From: Takakia lepidozioides
Taxonomy: Eukaryota > Streptophyta > Takakiopsida > Takakiales > Takakiaceae
Reading direction: 5' to 3'
Length of the DNA: 64,000 nt
Assembly: GCA_030704615.1 (NCBI GenBank)
Contig: CM060733.1
Location: 6,758,001 to 6,822,000 of the forward strand
In this document: positions 31,494 to 44,449 of the stretch, in pieces
How positions within the stretch are numbered: the first letter of the stretch is position 1
Layout of the letters: each line of letters opens with the position of its first letter
Made by a program: the position numbers and the translations under genes
The notes under the pieces: generated by a model
Seen by the model: only the letters and a program-made list of their open reading frames with translations
The model's database searches: none
Told to the model about the DNA's origin: nothing

Positions 31494-33274
31494 ATGGCGA
31501 CAGCAATGGCATGCACGCGGCTTGCTGCGGCCCCTTCCTTGGCCGTGGTGCAAAGATCCCGTTTTTTTGGCAGCTCAAGCTCTGTGGCCATGGTGGCTTG
31601 CAGCAATGGCAGCAGGGTGAGCATGTCTGCTGAGTGGCTGCCCGGTCAGCCCCGGCCTTCCTACCTTGACGGGACTGCTCCTGGGTATGTTCCCTTTCCA
31701 ATGCATGCCAATGCCCTGTCTGCTAGCGATTTGCCTTTGAGGTTCTAGGAGTTTCTCACCTAATCGGGGCATCAGTTCGGTGGCTGTAATTCTTGTGTCA
31801 GTGTTCGGGAACTGAATGTATACCTTTGAGGAATATCCTATGTCGGTTTCCGAAGGAAACGATGTGGCCTTGGTATTGGTATCCGTGGGATCATGGGTTT
31901 GCCGATATGAAAGGCATTCAAATTGAAGTGGTAGAGGTTCGTATCATTGTGATTCCTTCTGCAATCAATGGTAACGTCTCGTTGGAGCTTCATAAGCTGT
32001 GAACGTAGACCTTTTTGACCTCGGTGCTAATCCACCACGTATGTAAGTCACTGCAGTTTCAGACTTGAATTTAAGTGAAGCTGCTTTCAGATGCTCACAG
32101 GACTCGAGTCTTGCATGGTTGCAGAGATTTTGGATTTGATCCCCTCGGACTCGGCGAGGTTCCCGAGAACCTGGAACGCTACAAAGAATCTGAGCTCATC
32201 CACTGCCGCTGGGCTATGCTTGCCATAGTAAGTAATTGCCTGCAATCTTGTCGTAATAGGTAGAGCACACTGGATCTGTATGGTTGGACGGGTGTTTGCA
32301 ATCAGCAATGCCAGTATGGCATGAGTATGGTATCCAGGTCAAATGTGAAACCCCTGGGGTACTAGCTCTACCAACGATTCTACAGATATGTGCAATTCAT
32401 CAGCACATCTGTATCTATTTTGTGCCAATGAGATGCATCTTATAGTCTATAAATGGCACTTGATGTGAAGGTCGTCCCAAGCATGAAGGAGCTAATTGAG
32501 TGGTAAATTTTCAGACCACATATTTCATTGATATTTAGCTCTTGGAATGACTGAAGTGATATGTGTGTGGGTTGTCTTCATGCAGCCTGGAATTTTGATT
32601 CCAGAGGCGCTTGGCCTGGGAAACTGGGTGTCAGCACAGAAGTGGGCAGCTGTACCTAATGGTCAGGCCACATATATGGGTCAGCCAGTGCCTTGGGGCA
32701 CTCTTCCAATCATCCTTGCCATTGAGGCCATTGCTATTGCTTTTGTTGAGGCCAAGAGGAACGAAGAGCCTGACGCAGAGAAGAGGAAATACCCAGGCGG
32801 TGCCTTTGATCCTTTGGGATTCTCCAAAGATCCCAAGAAATTTGAGGAGTTTAAGCTCAAAGAGATTAAGAATGGTACGTCAGTACTGTTGTTTATGTCT
32901 TTGTAGCTGTCAGAGTGCCTCCTCTCCTGGATGCCAAAAGTTTGAATGTGCATCAGAGAGTTTACTAAGTGGCTTGTTTCCTCATGCCAGTATGGAGTGT
33001 GCATATGTTAGGTGATATCTACTTCAGGGTGTTGTAGCACTGTGGGGCATACTTTGCACCATTTAAAAGTTACAGAACTCGCACATATCCAATTTTCTCA
33101 AAAAATCTTTTGTCTGGCTGTGCAGGTCGCTTGGCTCTTCTTGCATTTGTTGGATTCTCAGTGCAGGCTATTGCTTATCCTGGAACAGGACCACTTGAGA
33201 ACTTAGCTACCCACTTGGCTGACCCATGGCACAAGAACATTGCAGACATTGTCATCCCTCGATCCATTCTGTAG
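31494..33274 (+). CDS. LHCA1: Photosystem I chlorophyll a/b-binding protein, Lhca1 type
   Basis: There are four exons: 31,494-31,684, 32,125-32,227, 32,586-32,874 and 33,126-33,274. Introns are GT-AG and phases match, giving 243 residues (Lhca1 is usually about 240). The first about 40 residues form a Ser/Ala/Arg-rich chloroplast transit peptide. The mature start [20 protein letters not shown] is typical. Helix B carries [19 protein letters not shown] and ELIHCRWAM, the chlorophyll-ligating E-x-x-H/R pair. Helix C lies around [19 protein letters not shown]. Helix A carries [20 protein letters not shown] with the partner E and R. The end [18 protein letters not shown] is diagnostic for Lhca1. 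It binds chlorophyll and transfers energy to the PSI core on the LHCI belt. It is intact and convergent with the LRR kinase, whose stop lies 515 bp away. Confidence 0.96.
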
Positions 33275-33789
33275 ATCAAAAGCTTGTTTGTAACTTGGTA
33301 GGCCTAGTGTAGAAGTTGGGTTTTCTTCTCTTCCCCTGTGATGGTTGCTTTCTCCATGCCAATGTACTATCATCTTCGAGGCTTTGCAAATGCCTGCCTC
33401 CTTTGTATACACACCATCTTTTAACCTCTTTCATCATGTTTGTATGTTGCTTACTGGATTACGTCTAATTTGATTCGGTCTAGCTTCAAGTCGCCTTGGT
33501 GTGTTGCCATGGTTGACCTGACTCTCAGATTCGGCAGGCTACTATGTTGACTTCCACACCTGTTTCACAGGTAACAAGTGTTTAGGGTTTTCCTAAGTAA
33601 CAAACATCCGGGTCAGTATTCGTCACATGGAGCTAATTGGTAATCACTTGGGAATGCAAGTAGCTAGGTAATGTACCTCAATTGCTATCGGGGGACAAGC
33701 GTCATATGTACATGTACGTGTTCTGGCCACAGTAAGAGAAGAGTCTACGTCAAGCTTGTGTCCACTTGTGTAAGTAGTACTCAAGGTGT
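33275..33789. other. Convergent intergenic region
   Basis: This short tail-to-tail spacer holds the 3' ends of Lhca1 and the LRR kinase. No other gene or clear repeat is seen. Confidence 0.5.
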
Positions 33790-36700
33790 CTAATGGCTTG
33801 ATCTGATTATCCTCAACATGTCCACAACCACACGCATGTCAGGCCTGCCAGAAGGCAAGTCCTTGGTGCAGAGGACAGCCACTCTGAGGAGACGGAGCAT
33901 CTCGGTCTTCTGCACGTCTGTGGCCTCTCGGACTAGCTCGCGATCCAGAACCACTTCACTAAGATTTCCAGGGAATTTTTCGACATAGGTCCCAACCCAG
34001 GGTACAATGTGCATGGAGTCGCCAAAGCTGGCATCAACAGGTTTCCTCCCTGTCAGAAGCTCCAGCAACACTACTCCAAAGCTGTAAATGTCGACTTTAT
34101 GGGTTACCCGAGTTCCGAAGCCATACTCTGCAGATACCGTATCACAAAGGAAAATTTTAGTGATTGAGTCAAGTCTACACCACAATTACAGGTGACTTAT
34201 ACTAATTACGGTGGTACAAAATAGCAGATTTACACTGTTCGGCACCCCCGGCCCACGCATTCATGATTCAGAATTTTAAACATGCAGGTGAACCTCCCTG
34301 CTGACCACTTTAACTTGGCAAAGTTGCCAGTGCAGGCCAGTTCTGAAAAGGTGTAGTAGATTCTTGAACGACGAATGAATGTGAGTATAGCTAGTGCTAA
34401 GGAATACGTACCAGGGGCAATGTAGCCATATGTGCCAGCAAAAACTGATGTCGAGGTTGTAAGGTCGTCGTTCGGGTTGAGGGCCATCACCTTCGCAATC
34501 CCAAAGTCCGCAATACGGGGCTCCAGATCTGAGTCAAGAAGAATGTTACTGGACTTAATGTCTCGATGAACGATTGGGGGAACATAGTCATGATGTAGAT
34601 ACGCTAAACCGTGTGCTATACCCTCAGCTATTCTGAATCTCGCATTCCAATCTAGAATGGGTGGGCCCGGGGGCTTCTTACTATGCAATGTCTCACTCAA
34701 GTTTCCATTTGGAACGTAAGTGTACAGCAGCAACCCAGTTTCTTCCCATTTGCAAAATGCCAGAAGTTTCACTAAATTGCGATGCTTAGCTTTCCCAATG
34801 GTCTCTATTTCCCTTAGAAAACTTGTGTGTATTTGCTGGTTCTTGTCTAATGGCCCTATTTTCTTCACAACAATCATGCTCCCTGATGCCAAGGTACCCT
34901 TGTAGACTGTGCCATGAGCACCCTTCCCAATGATGAATTCGTCACTGAAATTTTCCGTGGCTTCCATGATTTCACTGATGGTTAATCCACAACCATTCAA
35001 CGCTGTACTAGTAACTTGGCAGTTCTTGATTTCTCCATGCGAGTCGTGAGATCTCCTCCGACCAAAAATGCACCAGGTCACAAGGCCACATCCAAGCACG
35101 AAGATGGCACACGAGCTTATAACTATGGCAACCACCACCCCAGTGCGAAGCTCCGTTTTGCTTCCGGATGGGGACATTGTGGCTATGCACGTCGCACCAT
35201 TCTGTGAATATGTCAGGCACAACCCCCTGTTGTCAATGAACGAGCTTGGAGATGAACTTAGAAAGTTCTGTACCCATGATGTTGGAAGTGACCCCGTAAG
35301 ATGGTTGTACGAGACATTCACTTGAGTTAAAGCTGGCATGTTGCCCAATTGAGACGGGATTTGACCCGATAGATTATTCTGTGAAAGATCCAGTATTTCC
35401 AACAAGCTCAAGCTTCCCAGAACGGAGGGAATCTCCCCCGAAAATTCATTCTGGCTCAGGTTGAGCTGCACAAGGTCTGGGAGTTGTCCAATTCCTTCGG
35501 GAATGGGTCCTTCGAATCTGTTGCTTCCCAGGTGAAGAACCGATAGCTTCTGAGAAGTCCCTGGAAACAAGTCCGGGGCCACGCCTGCCAGCTGGTTCCC
35601 TTGCAAGCTCAGATACTGTAACTCTGACAAGTTTCCAAGCTCCAACGGGAGGGTTCCGTTGAGCATATTGTTGCTCAAGTCCAGATTGTAGAGCTTCTTG
35701 CACTTTTCAAGGGTAGAAGGAATGGCACCAGCGAAAAAATTTGACGACAAATTCAGATCTTGAAGATTTGGAAGCAGACCAAATTCCAGGGCTGCGATAT
35801 CTCCAGAGAAATTGTTGGACCCAAGTGCCAGGAAGGTAAGACTGCTTCCCGCTCCTAGCCCAGGAGGTATATGACCTTGCAGTCTGTTGGATGTCAACTC
35901 CAGATAGTTCAAGTTTGTGTTGTTCTTTCCAAAGTCACTGGGGATCATGCCTGTGAAACGATTGTAACCAGCGCGAAATCTTTTCAGAGATGTGCAGTTT
36001 GCCAGCTCCTCTGGGATGCTCCCTTCCATCATATTCCATTGCACATCTATAAACTCTAAGTGTTCTCCGGAACATATCCCTGACGGAAGAGATCCAGCGA
36101 GCGAGTTATTCTTGAGATCCAAAAATATAAAGGAAGTATTTCTACCAAGGCCGGATGGAATCTTGCCCGTAAGATGATTATCAAACGCATATATGTATTG
36201 CAGGTTTTCCAACGCTTCGATCTCAGGGGGCAGGGAGCCTGAGAGATTGTTGGAGTTTAGGGCAAGAATTTTGAGGCTGGTACAATTCCCAATCGTCGCG
36301 GGAATGATGCCTGTCAGAGCATTGAACGACAGTGTAAGATTCACCACATTCGTCAGTTTCCCAACCTCGTTAGTGATTGCACCTGTGAGGAGATTGTTCT
36401 CGAGATACAAATTTGTGAGCGTTGTGCAGTTGAAAATCTGTGGGGGGATGCTTCCTGTCAACGTACAGTTATGGGCGTCTAAGACTTGCAGCTGACTCAG
36501 ATTTCCAAGTGAAGGTGGAATGGTTGCACCATTGAAGTTGTTCGAATACAACTGCAAGTCTGTCAAGTTAGAACAGCTCCCCAGCTCCGATGGAATGGGC
36601 CCAGTAAGCTGATTTTGGTAGAGGTGAAGAACCGATAAATTTGACAGGCGGCCCAATTCCCGAGGTATGCTGCCTGTGAGGCTGTTGTTTCCCAGGTAGA

Positions 36701-38277
36701 GATATTGAAGAGCTGAGCAGTTTCCCAGGCCCGGTGGAATAATGCCTGAGACGAAGTTGTCCTGGAGATCAAGATCGTATAATTGCGTCAGAGAACCAAT
36801 CTCTTTTGGTATGTTACCAGTAAGCGAATTGCTGCTCAAGAGAATCTCATAGAGATTTGGGGCGTTCATCAATGTCGGAGGTATGAAACCCGTGAAAAAA
36901 TTGATGTGCATCCAGATAGCAGAAATGTTTTGGAGTCTCCCCAAGGCTTCCAAACCTGAAGATGAAAGGTTCAAAGAAAGATTCAGTGCCGTATACATGT
37001 ACACACTATATAAATATAAATTTCCATTAGAATACCCAGGTGCCCACCTCGTAGTACATGAAAAGTCTTCCTTCCCAGCAATCTTGATAGTTAGGGAAGA
37101 GGCAAGCTAACATCATTCAATAATCCGATGGGGAAGTCGACTTCCCCAGTTCGTGCTGTACAATTCGAGGTCCTGGTTTACTAGGGTCACCGGCCCGAAA
37201 AGGGTTTCCCTCACATTTGATAAGCAGTTCAATACCCGAAGTGCCATTTTATATCCGCCGATTGACATGTAATTAAAATTCCGGGCACAGATTACACGAA
37301 GGCAGGAAAGATGAGGGCCAGCCAAGCAGAGTGTAAGCGTATATGGCTAATTTAATCATGTCAGCAGTGCAGGGCCATCTTTCTCACACGAAGGAGCGAT
37401 ACAGGTCTGTGCAAGCAGTCCATTGCCGAAAGATAGACATCTGGATTTAGAGATGAAAATTTCGTAACTTCTAAGTTCAGTTCGATGCTATCTGCATTTC
37501 TTGGGCCGGGGGAGAAATGCACATTTGAACAAGCACAAGTCCACAGTTAGTTCTAGAACTCTGCTGTCTGTAACCCAAGTGCTCTAGACAGTTTTAAAAT
37601 CTATATTATCTACAGCTTGTGCATGCAGAAGGCATATGATTCGGAAGGCCTAGGGTGCATGACATACCTGAAGTGATATTGCCTGTGAGCCCATTGCAGT
37701 ATAGGTAGATCTGCTGAAGACTTACAATATTGAAGATCTCTGAAGGGACAGTGCCAGTAAGGAGGTTGTTTGGTAGGTTTAGCACCTGGAGTTGGTGGCA
37801 ATTACCCAGCTCTTTTGGAATAGTTTCAGAGAGACTATTCGAATCCAAGTACAATACTTGGAGCTCACTGCAATTCCCGAACTCCTTCGGGATAAATCCA
37901 GACAATCTATTGTACGTCAAATCAAGCTCCTGCAAGCTTTCAAGCCTACCTAGGCTAGGAGAGATGGTGCCTGAAATATTTTGCCCGGTCAAGTCCAGTT
38001 TCCACACTGTGTAACCATCCTGGAGGCATGAGACACCTGTCCAATTGCACGGTGATTGATCTGAGGCACGCCAGTTATTGAGTGCAGGAGACGACTTGGT
38101 GAGGCCATTCTTGAACTCCAGTAGTGCCTCCCCATCCTTGGACACCCCTTGTGCTCCGACGGCTGCCAAAATCACTAGTATTGCTGCAAAATGAGCGGCA
38201 GCCAGAAAAGAAGTGACACCCGCGACCGATCCTCCCAGACAGGATTGCATGATCCCAGATGGGCTTGTGAAAGTCAT
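33790..38277 (-). CDS. LRR receptor-like Ser/Thr protein kinase
   Basis: Exons lie at 37,668-38,277, 34,412-36,955 and 33,790-34,127. Splice sites are GT-AG with consistent phases, giving 1,163 residues. A signal anchor or peptide (AAHFAAILVILAAVGAQG) precedes an LRR N-cap (EALLEFKNGL, SPCNWTGVSC). More than 20 plant-type LRRs follow (LxxLxLxxNxLTGxIPxxLGN). A transmembrane helix VVVAIVISSCAIFVLGCGL follows, then the kinase: loop IIGKGAHGTVYKG, catalytic Lys in IVVKKIG, HRDIKSSNILLD (RD type), DFG, and GTYGYIAPE. The GTYGYIAPE codons are split by intron 2. It fits the LRR-XI/PEPR-like class that senses peptides at the plasma membrane; the ligand cannot be inferred. No stops or lost catalytic residues are seen. 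Its 5' flank is duplicated at 40.4-41.9 kb. Confidence 0.95.
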
Positions 38278-38344
38278 GCGGTGATAGAGATCAAGGGCTG
38301 CTATGCCTCGTCAACATGGAATCGCTGCAAAGACGCGCCTGAGA

Positions 38345-39130
38345 ATGATCTAAATTCGTCCGGAGTAAATTTGCAACTTTGTGGCGAACACTGCAGGAGC
38401 CTGCATACTTTTCATGAGTTCACTTTTCAAGAAGGAGAGAGAAACATAAGCGAGAAACATGTTACAAACCATACTGTGTAGGGGCAGGATAGCTAACAGT
38501 TGTCAGCATACATGACGTATGAGATTAATTGCTGCGCACATGCATAGTAACCTTGTCAAATGCTCTAGATAGAGGGAAAATTCTCATGTGCCACACGAGC
38601 CTCATAAGTTGTGTACATCCTTTGCCCAATTCTTGGGGATAAGCCTAAGTAGCGCTGGTACCGATGCTAATTGGGTTTGTGAAGAAGAAGAAAAGTTATG
38701 CAGCTGTGAATATCCTAACCAGACAGAGGTGATGGGGAGCTTGCGCTCAGCTTGCGACTAGCAAGATCTAGCTCCATTTTAGGTCACTCAATTTGACAGA
38801 TATGTGAGGTCTGTGATACCAACCACCTTCTATTGACAGTCAACGGCATACCGTATATCCCTCATTTAGAAGCAATACAAGTACAGAGCTCACGCTCCCC
38901 ATCATGAGCCTGCATAGTAGCAAAGGTAGCACCCGTAATTAAGCATGCCAATACAAGGGGAGGCCCAACCTTCACATAATTGGGCTACTTTGCTCATCCT
39001 TGGGTAAGGCCTGATCCTAAAGTTCCTCTTAGAAATCTACCACACCTGGAAGGTTTGGTGAATGCCCACTTGACAAATGAGATTACGAAGCAGGGGTCAA
39101 TGGCGACCGCGTAACCACTGATCATCCCAC
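38345..39130 (+). repeat. 5'-flank duplication, copy 1 (empty MITE site)
   Basis: This copy adjoins the LRR kinase start. Shared blocks with copy 2 include GGAGTAAATTTG, AGGAGCCTGCATAC, TTCACTTTTCAAGAAGGAG, GGGGCAGGATAGCTAACA, GGGGATAAGCCTAAGTAGC and GAATGCCCACTTGACAAATG. It reads TTGGGTAAGGCCTGATCC where copy 2 carries an insertion. Confidence 0.85.
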
Positions 39131-40436
39131 CTTTCCACAGCAGTGTTGACTTGGGGGAAGTCTGCAGCAAATGCGTGGAAAGTTGTAGAGAAACATTTCT
39201 AAGGATGTGATGCTTTCCGGTGCTGACACCAGCTACTCTTCACTGATATCACCGTCGTTATGCTACACTTGGTATTATGGGCAAAATTAAGGACTATACA
39301 TATGGTATAGGTATGAAGTTGGGCTGGTGCACAGTTCAGGGGTCATTGCATGTCCAGCACCCGGGCCCACCACACTTTTTCATTTTTTAGCACATGTCGG
39401 TAGGGCAATGTCGATTTGGCACCACTCTTTTTCATTTTTTAGCACATGTCGGTAGGGCATGTCGATTTGGCATTGACAACCTTAGTGCTAATTTTAAAGA
39501 ATGGGCCAATAAGAGGAGAACCTCATTGCACATGCTGGCATGTTCGACATTAGGCTTGCAATCAGTTTTTCTTTAACAAAGTTCGCTTCACTTTGCGTAT
39601 TAAAATCCGCAACAACATTATTATGCAATGCAAAGTCTGAATTTTGCAACAGAATATTTACTTTGTGAAATCAAGTACTTATGCTTCTAAATTAAAGGCA
39701 TATTAATGATTTGGTGGTTATTTTAATTTTTTTTTAATTTTATATGCAGGTTTATAACCGGCTCGTATTACGATTGAAATACCCGTCCTATAATACCCAT
39801 CCACAAATAAATACTCATACTACTATTGAGAACCGGCTGATATTATAATTAATTGAATATATATATATATATAGGTTAACAGGGGATTAGTGCCCATGTT
39901 AACTTTAAAATATTTCAATACTATGGAACAGGCTGGTATTGAGAAATATATATTTTTCAATACCAGGACCTAGCTGGTATTAACAAATGTAATACCCGCC
40001 CAACACTGGTTTATACCAGCAACGAGCTGACTAGAGCCCACGGCTCTAAAGCTGTATCATGTTGTCTAGGGAAAATGTCATGTCAATCCATCAAGGGCTC
40101 GTTCCACTGACTCGTCTGTCAATGCACGGGCATTTCAAGTGAAGATGGGGAACTTGGGAAAGTCCAGTCTCGGCACTTGAACTTGCGCGCAAATATGTCT
40201 CCCCTCGCTCCGTAATCACAAAACTGTAAAGCAACGTTTAGTTTGTGTGATGTGGTTGATTACTTACACATGCACCGAAGAGGCACAAAGAAACGTTGGT
40301 TTGGAAGAGAGTTGCAGCACCTAGACAAACTGTGTAGGGCCGGAGAGAGCAACCGACGACATGGCCGCACAGCAAGGACATAAGCACCATCGCGTTAAAT
40401 CGACCCTCCCGACTACTGCTGATAACAAGGTCCTCT
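39131..40436. other. Spacer between duplicates, dispersed repeats
   Basis: At 39,388-39,507 lies the dispersed AGCACATGTCGGTAGGGCA unit also found upstream of the CVNH gene. At 39,740-40,020 an AT-rich segment has ACCGGCT and AATACC motifs in both orientations and a TA run at about 39,858, which suggests a small MITE-like element. No coding region is supported; the 89-codon frame at 40,238-40,507 overlaps the duplication. Confidence 0.45.
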
Positions 40437-41875
40437 TTGTCTTCGGAGTAAATTTGAAACTTTGTGGCAATCAATGCAGGAGCCTGCATACCTTCAGATG
40501 AGTTCACTTTTCAAGAAGGAGAGAGAAACATAAGCGAGAAAGATGTAAATAATACTGTGGGGGCAGGATAGCTAACACTTGTCAGCATATGAGATTCTTG
40601 TCACTTGCAAAAATTCTCATGTGCCACATGAACCTCATAAGTTGTGTACATCCTTTGTCCAAATCTTGGGGATAAGCCTAAGTAGCACTGGTTAGTACCG
40701 ATCCTGATTTGGTTTGTGAAGAAGAAGCAAAGGTATGCAGCTGTGAATATCCTGATCAGACGGAGGTGATGGGGAGCTTGCGACTAGCAAGATATAGCTT
40801 CATTTCAGGTCACTCACTTTGACAAACATGTGAGATCTATGATACCAACGACATGCACCTTCTATTGACAGTCAACGCGTACAGTATATCCCTCAATTAG
40901 AAGCAATACAATTACAGAGCTCACGCTCCCCATCTCCAATGAGCCTGCAGAGTAGCAAAGGTAGCACCCGTAACTAGGCAGGCCCATACAATTAGGGGAG
41001 GCCCAACCTTCACATAATTGGGCTACTTAGGTTAACCTTGGCTAAGAGCATCTCCAACGGTGGCCTCTAAATCTGCCCCGCTATTGAAGCTATGGCGGCC
41101 CACATGGCGTGTCTCTGAAAATGAACCGTAGCTGTGGCCCACCCATTCACATTAAGTTCTCCCCTCCATAACAGGCACAAACCACGTGTTGGACGTGGGT
41201 TGTGTGCACATAGTACGTGTTGCGCGCTGCCATGAGTGACACAATGACCTTGAGAATTTGGTCGAGCCCATGCCTTGCCATCCCGAGCTCCTAAAGAGTC
41301 AACATTCGTTGACTTTCGAGTGCCGTGAGCATTGACTTCTGAGCTCCTGGACAGTCAACATTCGTTGACTTCCGAGTGTCGTGAGCATTGACTTCCGAGC
41401 TCCTGGACAGTCAACATTCGTTGACTTCCGAGTGCCATGAGCATGTGCAAGCCCTGCATCCTCCACCAAATTGGTGGTAATGTTTGGGATTTTAGGGGGC
41501 GTGGCTTAAGTGTCGTGCAGGGTGACCGCTGGGGTGCAGCTTCGAGCAACTTCAGCGACGACATCTGCAGCTTGCCGTTGCAGCGCGGCATGCCGTGACC
41601 GCTGGAGATGCTCTAAGGCGTGATCCTAAAGTTTATGTTACAAAGATCCCACACCTGCCTAGTGAGCCAGGGAGAAGGTTGTATGTCAACGTCAACACTG
41701 GCCATGTTGACCAGCAATCGTTCTTATCACCAAAGGGGTCCACTCCATCTAAGGCCAAGTAGCATCAATGTGTTTCCAATGGTGAATGCCCACTTGACAA
41801 ATGAGATTTGACGAAGAAGGCCGGGTCGATGGGGGGGATCAAAGTGACAGCATCCTTGCGTAACCACTGCGTGAC
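40437..41875 (+). repeat. 5'-flank duplication, copy 2 (with MITE)
   Basis: This is a diverged copy of 38,345-39,130 in the same orientation, interrupted by a 568-bp insertion at 41,046-41,613 and by about 100 extra bases near 41,680-41,770. It is not followed by a second LRR kinase gene, so only the flank was duplicated or the coding part was lost. Confidence 0.85.
41046..41613. mobile_element. MITE with TAA target duplication (PIF/Harbinger-like)
   Basis: Ends are GAGCATCTCCAACGG and its complement CCGCTGGAGATGCTC, flanked by TAA on both sides (41,043-41,045 and 41,614-41,616). The paralogous empty site at about 39,006 has a single TAA, which fixes the boundaries. Internally a unit of about 55-60 bp (GAGCTCCTGGACAGTCAACA plus CGTTGACTTCCGAGTG) is repeated three times. 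No coding capacity is present, so it depends on a transposase elsewhere. A 3-bp TWA-type duplication fits PIF/Harbinger. Confidence 0.88.
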
Positions 41876-44440
41876 ACATGAAGGTAGTTTGCTCCTATAT
41901 TAATGAGACGGCCTGACAGTCCTTATGAGACCAGCCTCATAACGACTGAGGCCACACAAAATTCTGAGCCGTGCATTGTGGGAACCACCATTGGCACACA
42001 TTTGCATTCAGTGTGGCCCGACTATTATTAGTGGTGAGTCCAACCCACATGTTTGATGTCATAAAGATAAAGGTGTCCACCTTCCAACCATGAGGGAGTA
42101 CTAGCCGTTCCCCATCAAGTCACACTATAAACTATGCTTGTTGTGGTAGCACGTTCACATTTATTAGTTCCTCATTTAAAAATGGAGACAACATCACTGG
42201 CATAAATCACTAAGCCCCTCTTGTGCCTTCCCAGTTGTTACCAGTGTTGGGAGGTTCTTTGATTTAGCTACAAATCCCCGGAGATCAAGGTTATACGGAC
42301 CTCAGGCTCTGCAAAAAACAACTTGTGATTGCACGACGCTGGATATGGCTGATCGTAGCACTAAGTGCCTCTTGATCTTTTTTCTTAGGCCTTAAGTAGG
42401 TGTTAAAGGCTGCAGGCCTTGTTAGTTCGGATTACACTCTGCGAGAGTGGCATGGTCTCCCCTTCACTGACTACGTTGTGTGTGCCTTATGGTGTAATCG
42501 AGGGTTATAATTTTTTTTCCTCTAATAATTCAAATAAAATTCCCAGGGTCTCATTCCTGTTCTTAATATATATATATATATATACCATCCACAATAAAGT
42601 TGAAAATACATCCATTTATTTCTCATAAGTTGTTCAATGAGAGTAGTTTTCAGCAAACCGAAGGAGGTAACAAATGAGTGTTGGCCGATTATCTGATTTT
42701 TTTCATAACCTCTGGTTCCGGTTTCTACAAAATCCAGATCTAGTATGACGGTTTTCAGGCTGGTTATCTCAAAACTACATAATAGGCGGTTATGAGCCTT
42801 TGCCGGTTCTTTGTTTTTTTGAGAACCACGGTTATATACTATGCTCAAGGAAAGGTGAGCTTGGAGGCCTTTGATGATTGCTTGACGTGCTTCCAATTGA
42901 TGTCTCTGTCAAATTCCGGCGAAGCTGTGAATTGTGGCGGGGCTGTATGTGGCGGCTGTTTGTGGCGGGGCTGTAGCATATGATGCCGATTCTCCCCATG
43001 TCGAGGTAACCTTGCGTGGAGCGAAGGTCTGTGGTACAAGCTCACGCTTGCACCATCTTTTGCACGTTAGCTAGTCTTTCCCCTCTTAACGATAAATGTG
43101 CCACTGCGGACCGCATGCTACCAAAGGGACAATCTCATCAAAGTGACCCGAGTATTTAGTGAAATTTCTGTCTTACAAGAGCTTATCGCTAGAGCATTGT
43201 CATTGCAGTTCGGAACACTTCCACTGCTTAATAGCTGAAGTGAAGATCACGGCTGTAGCACATAAGAATCTTATGTCTCGATTTCTACAAGCAGTTCCAG
43301 GGAGTTCTGCAGTGCAAGCACAGTCTCACGCCTGGAGACTATATCTAGTGTTAAGGGCGTCGTTGTCTCCTGCAGGTCTGGCATTATCCAAAGGGGAGCA
43401 CGAGTTTGTTGCTCCCAACGGGACACCGGAAACCGCATTGCAGGTATAATCTATTTCAGATATCGTCTCTTCCATGTTGAGGTGTCCATTATTTAACCAC
43501 GCACAAATTTATGGGCCCTCCAGCAACCTCTCCCACTAGTTCGTACTGGGGATGTATCCATATATATGGGACCTAGAGCTATTAATCAACTGTCGATCAT
43601 CAGTAAGTTGAAATCAGAATCAAAATTAATAATCATAATCTCCTACACAAATCTAAGTTTGGTGGCTGATCAGCTTCCAGTTTTCACTTTGCTTCAGCCA
43701 TTAATGGATTCGAAAAGTACCACGATCACAACTATACCTGCATATCTAAGTCTACATTTACTTTCTCTTGTACAAGGACATGTCCTTCCATATTCTTCTC
43801 AATCGAAAATCACGAACGGCATGTAAAGCCCAACTTCTTGAAATTAACGCAAGTTTGTGTTTGTTTGTGTTTGATTGGAGGACCTTACACACGGTCACGC
43901 AAACTCTCGTTGCCTGCTGGGACGACCAGTACCACCAGTACCAATCCACAACCCCACCCCACGAACTCCACCCGCTTTTGGAACACCCTTCTGAAAGGTG
44001 AAGCCTCTACCCTGTGAATTAGTCCTGTTGCCTGTGCAGTGCGAGTACAGGAAGTGCAGTGGCTGTAACTAATTTAGTCTCACTGACGAGTAAGCACTTA
44101 TACTACCGTACTTTGCTGTCAGATTCGACAGCAGTGCCGAAAAAAATATTTTTTTGGAGGCTGAGTCCATTCGGCACATCATATTTTATGGAAGATAATA
44201 GGAATAATGTAAGAACTTAATGCAAGCGTGTCAGGACGGTCCAGCTCTGACACCCGTACCGCCGGTTCTTCGCCTCCGGCAGACATCGAAAGGCAACCGG
44301 CTGGGCTCGGTCAATCCCTCCCCACCCCCGCTCTCATCCCATCGGCGTCGTCGCCCCAGGCGCGTCGTCGCCCCCTATGTCGTCGTTCTGCGACACCAGT
44401 CCGCCGCTTCCAGCAGTCCGCCAGTTCTCTGTAACCCCCG
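41876..44440. other. Gene-poor spacer
   Basis: Short open frames only (for example 42,522-42,896 minus and 43,159-43,449 plus), without recognisable domains. A (TA)n run lies at about 42,566-42,584. A GGCGGGGCTGT / GGCGGCTGT motif repeats at 42,938-42,974. Nothing else can be supported. Confidence 0.4.
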
Positions 44441-44449
44441 CCCCGGGTT

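Noticed and set aside
31017-31553. Minus-strand 178-codon protein
   Set aside because: It overlaps the Lhca1 promoter and first exon on the opposite strand and has no recognisable domain; it arises from GC-rich DNA.
42845-43449. Small genes at 42.8-43.5 kb
   Set aside because: The open frames are short, lack homology that I can recognise and have no convincing splice partners.
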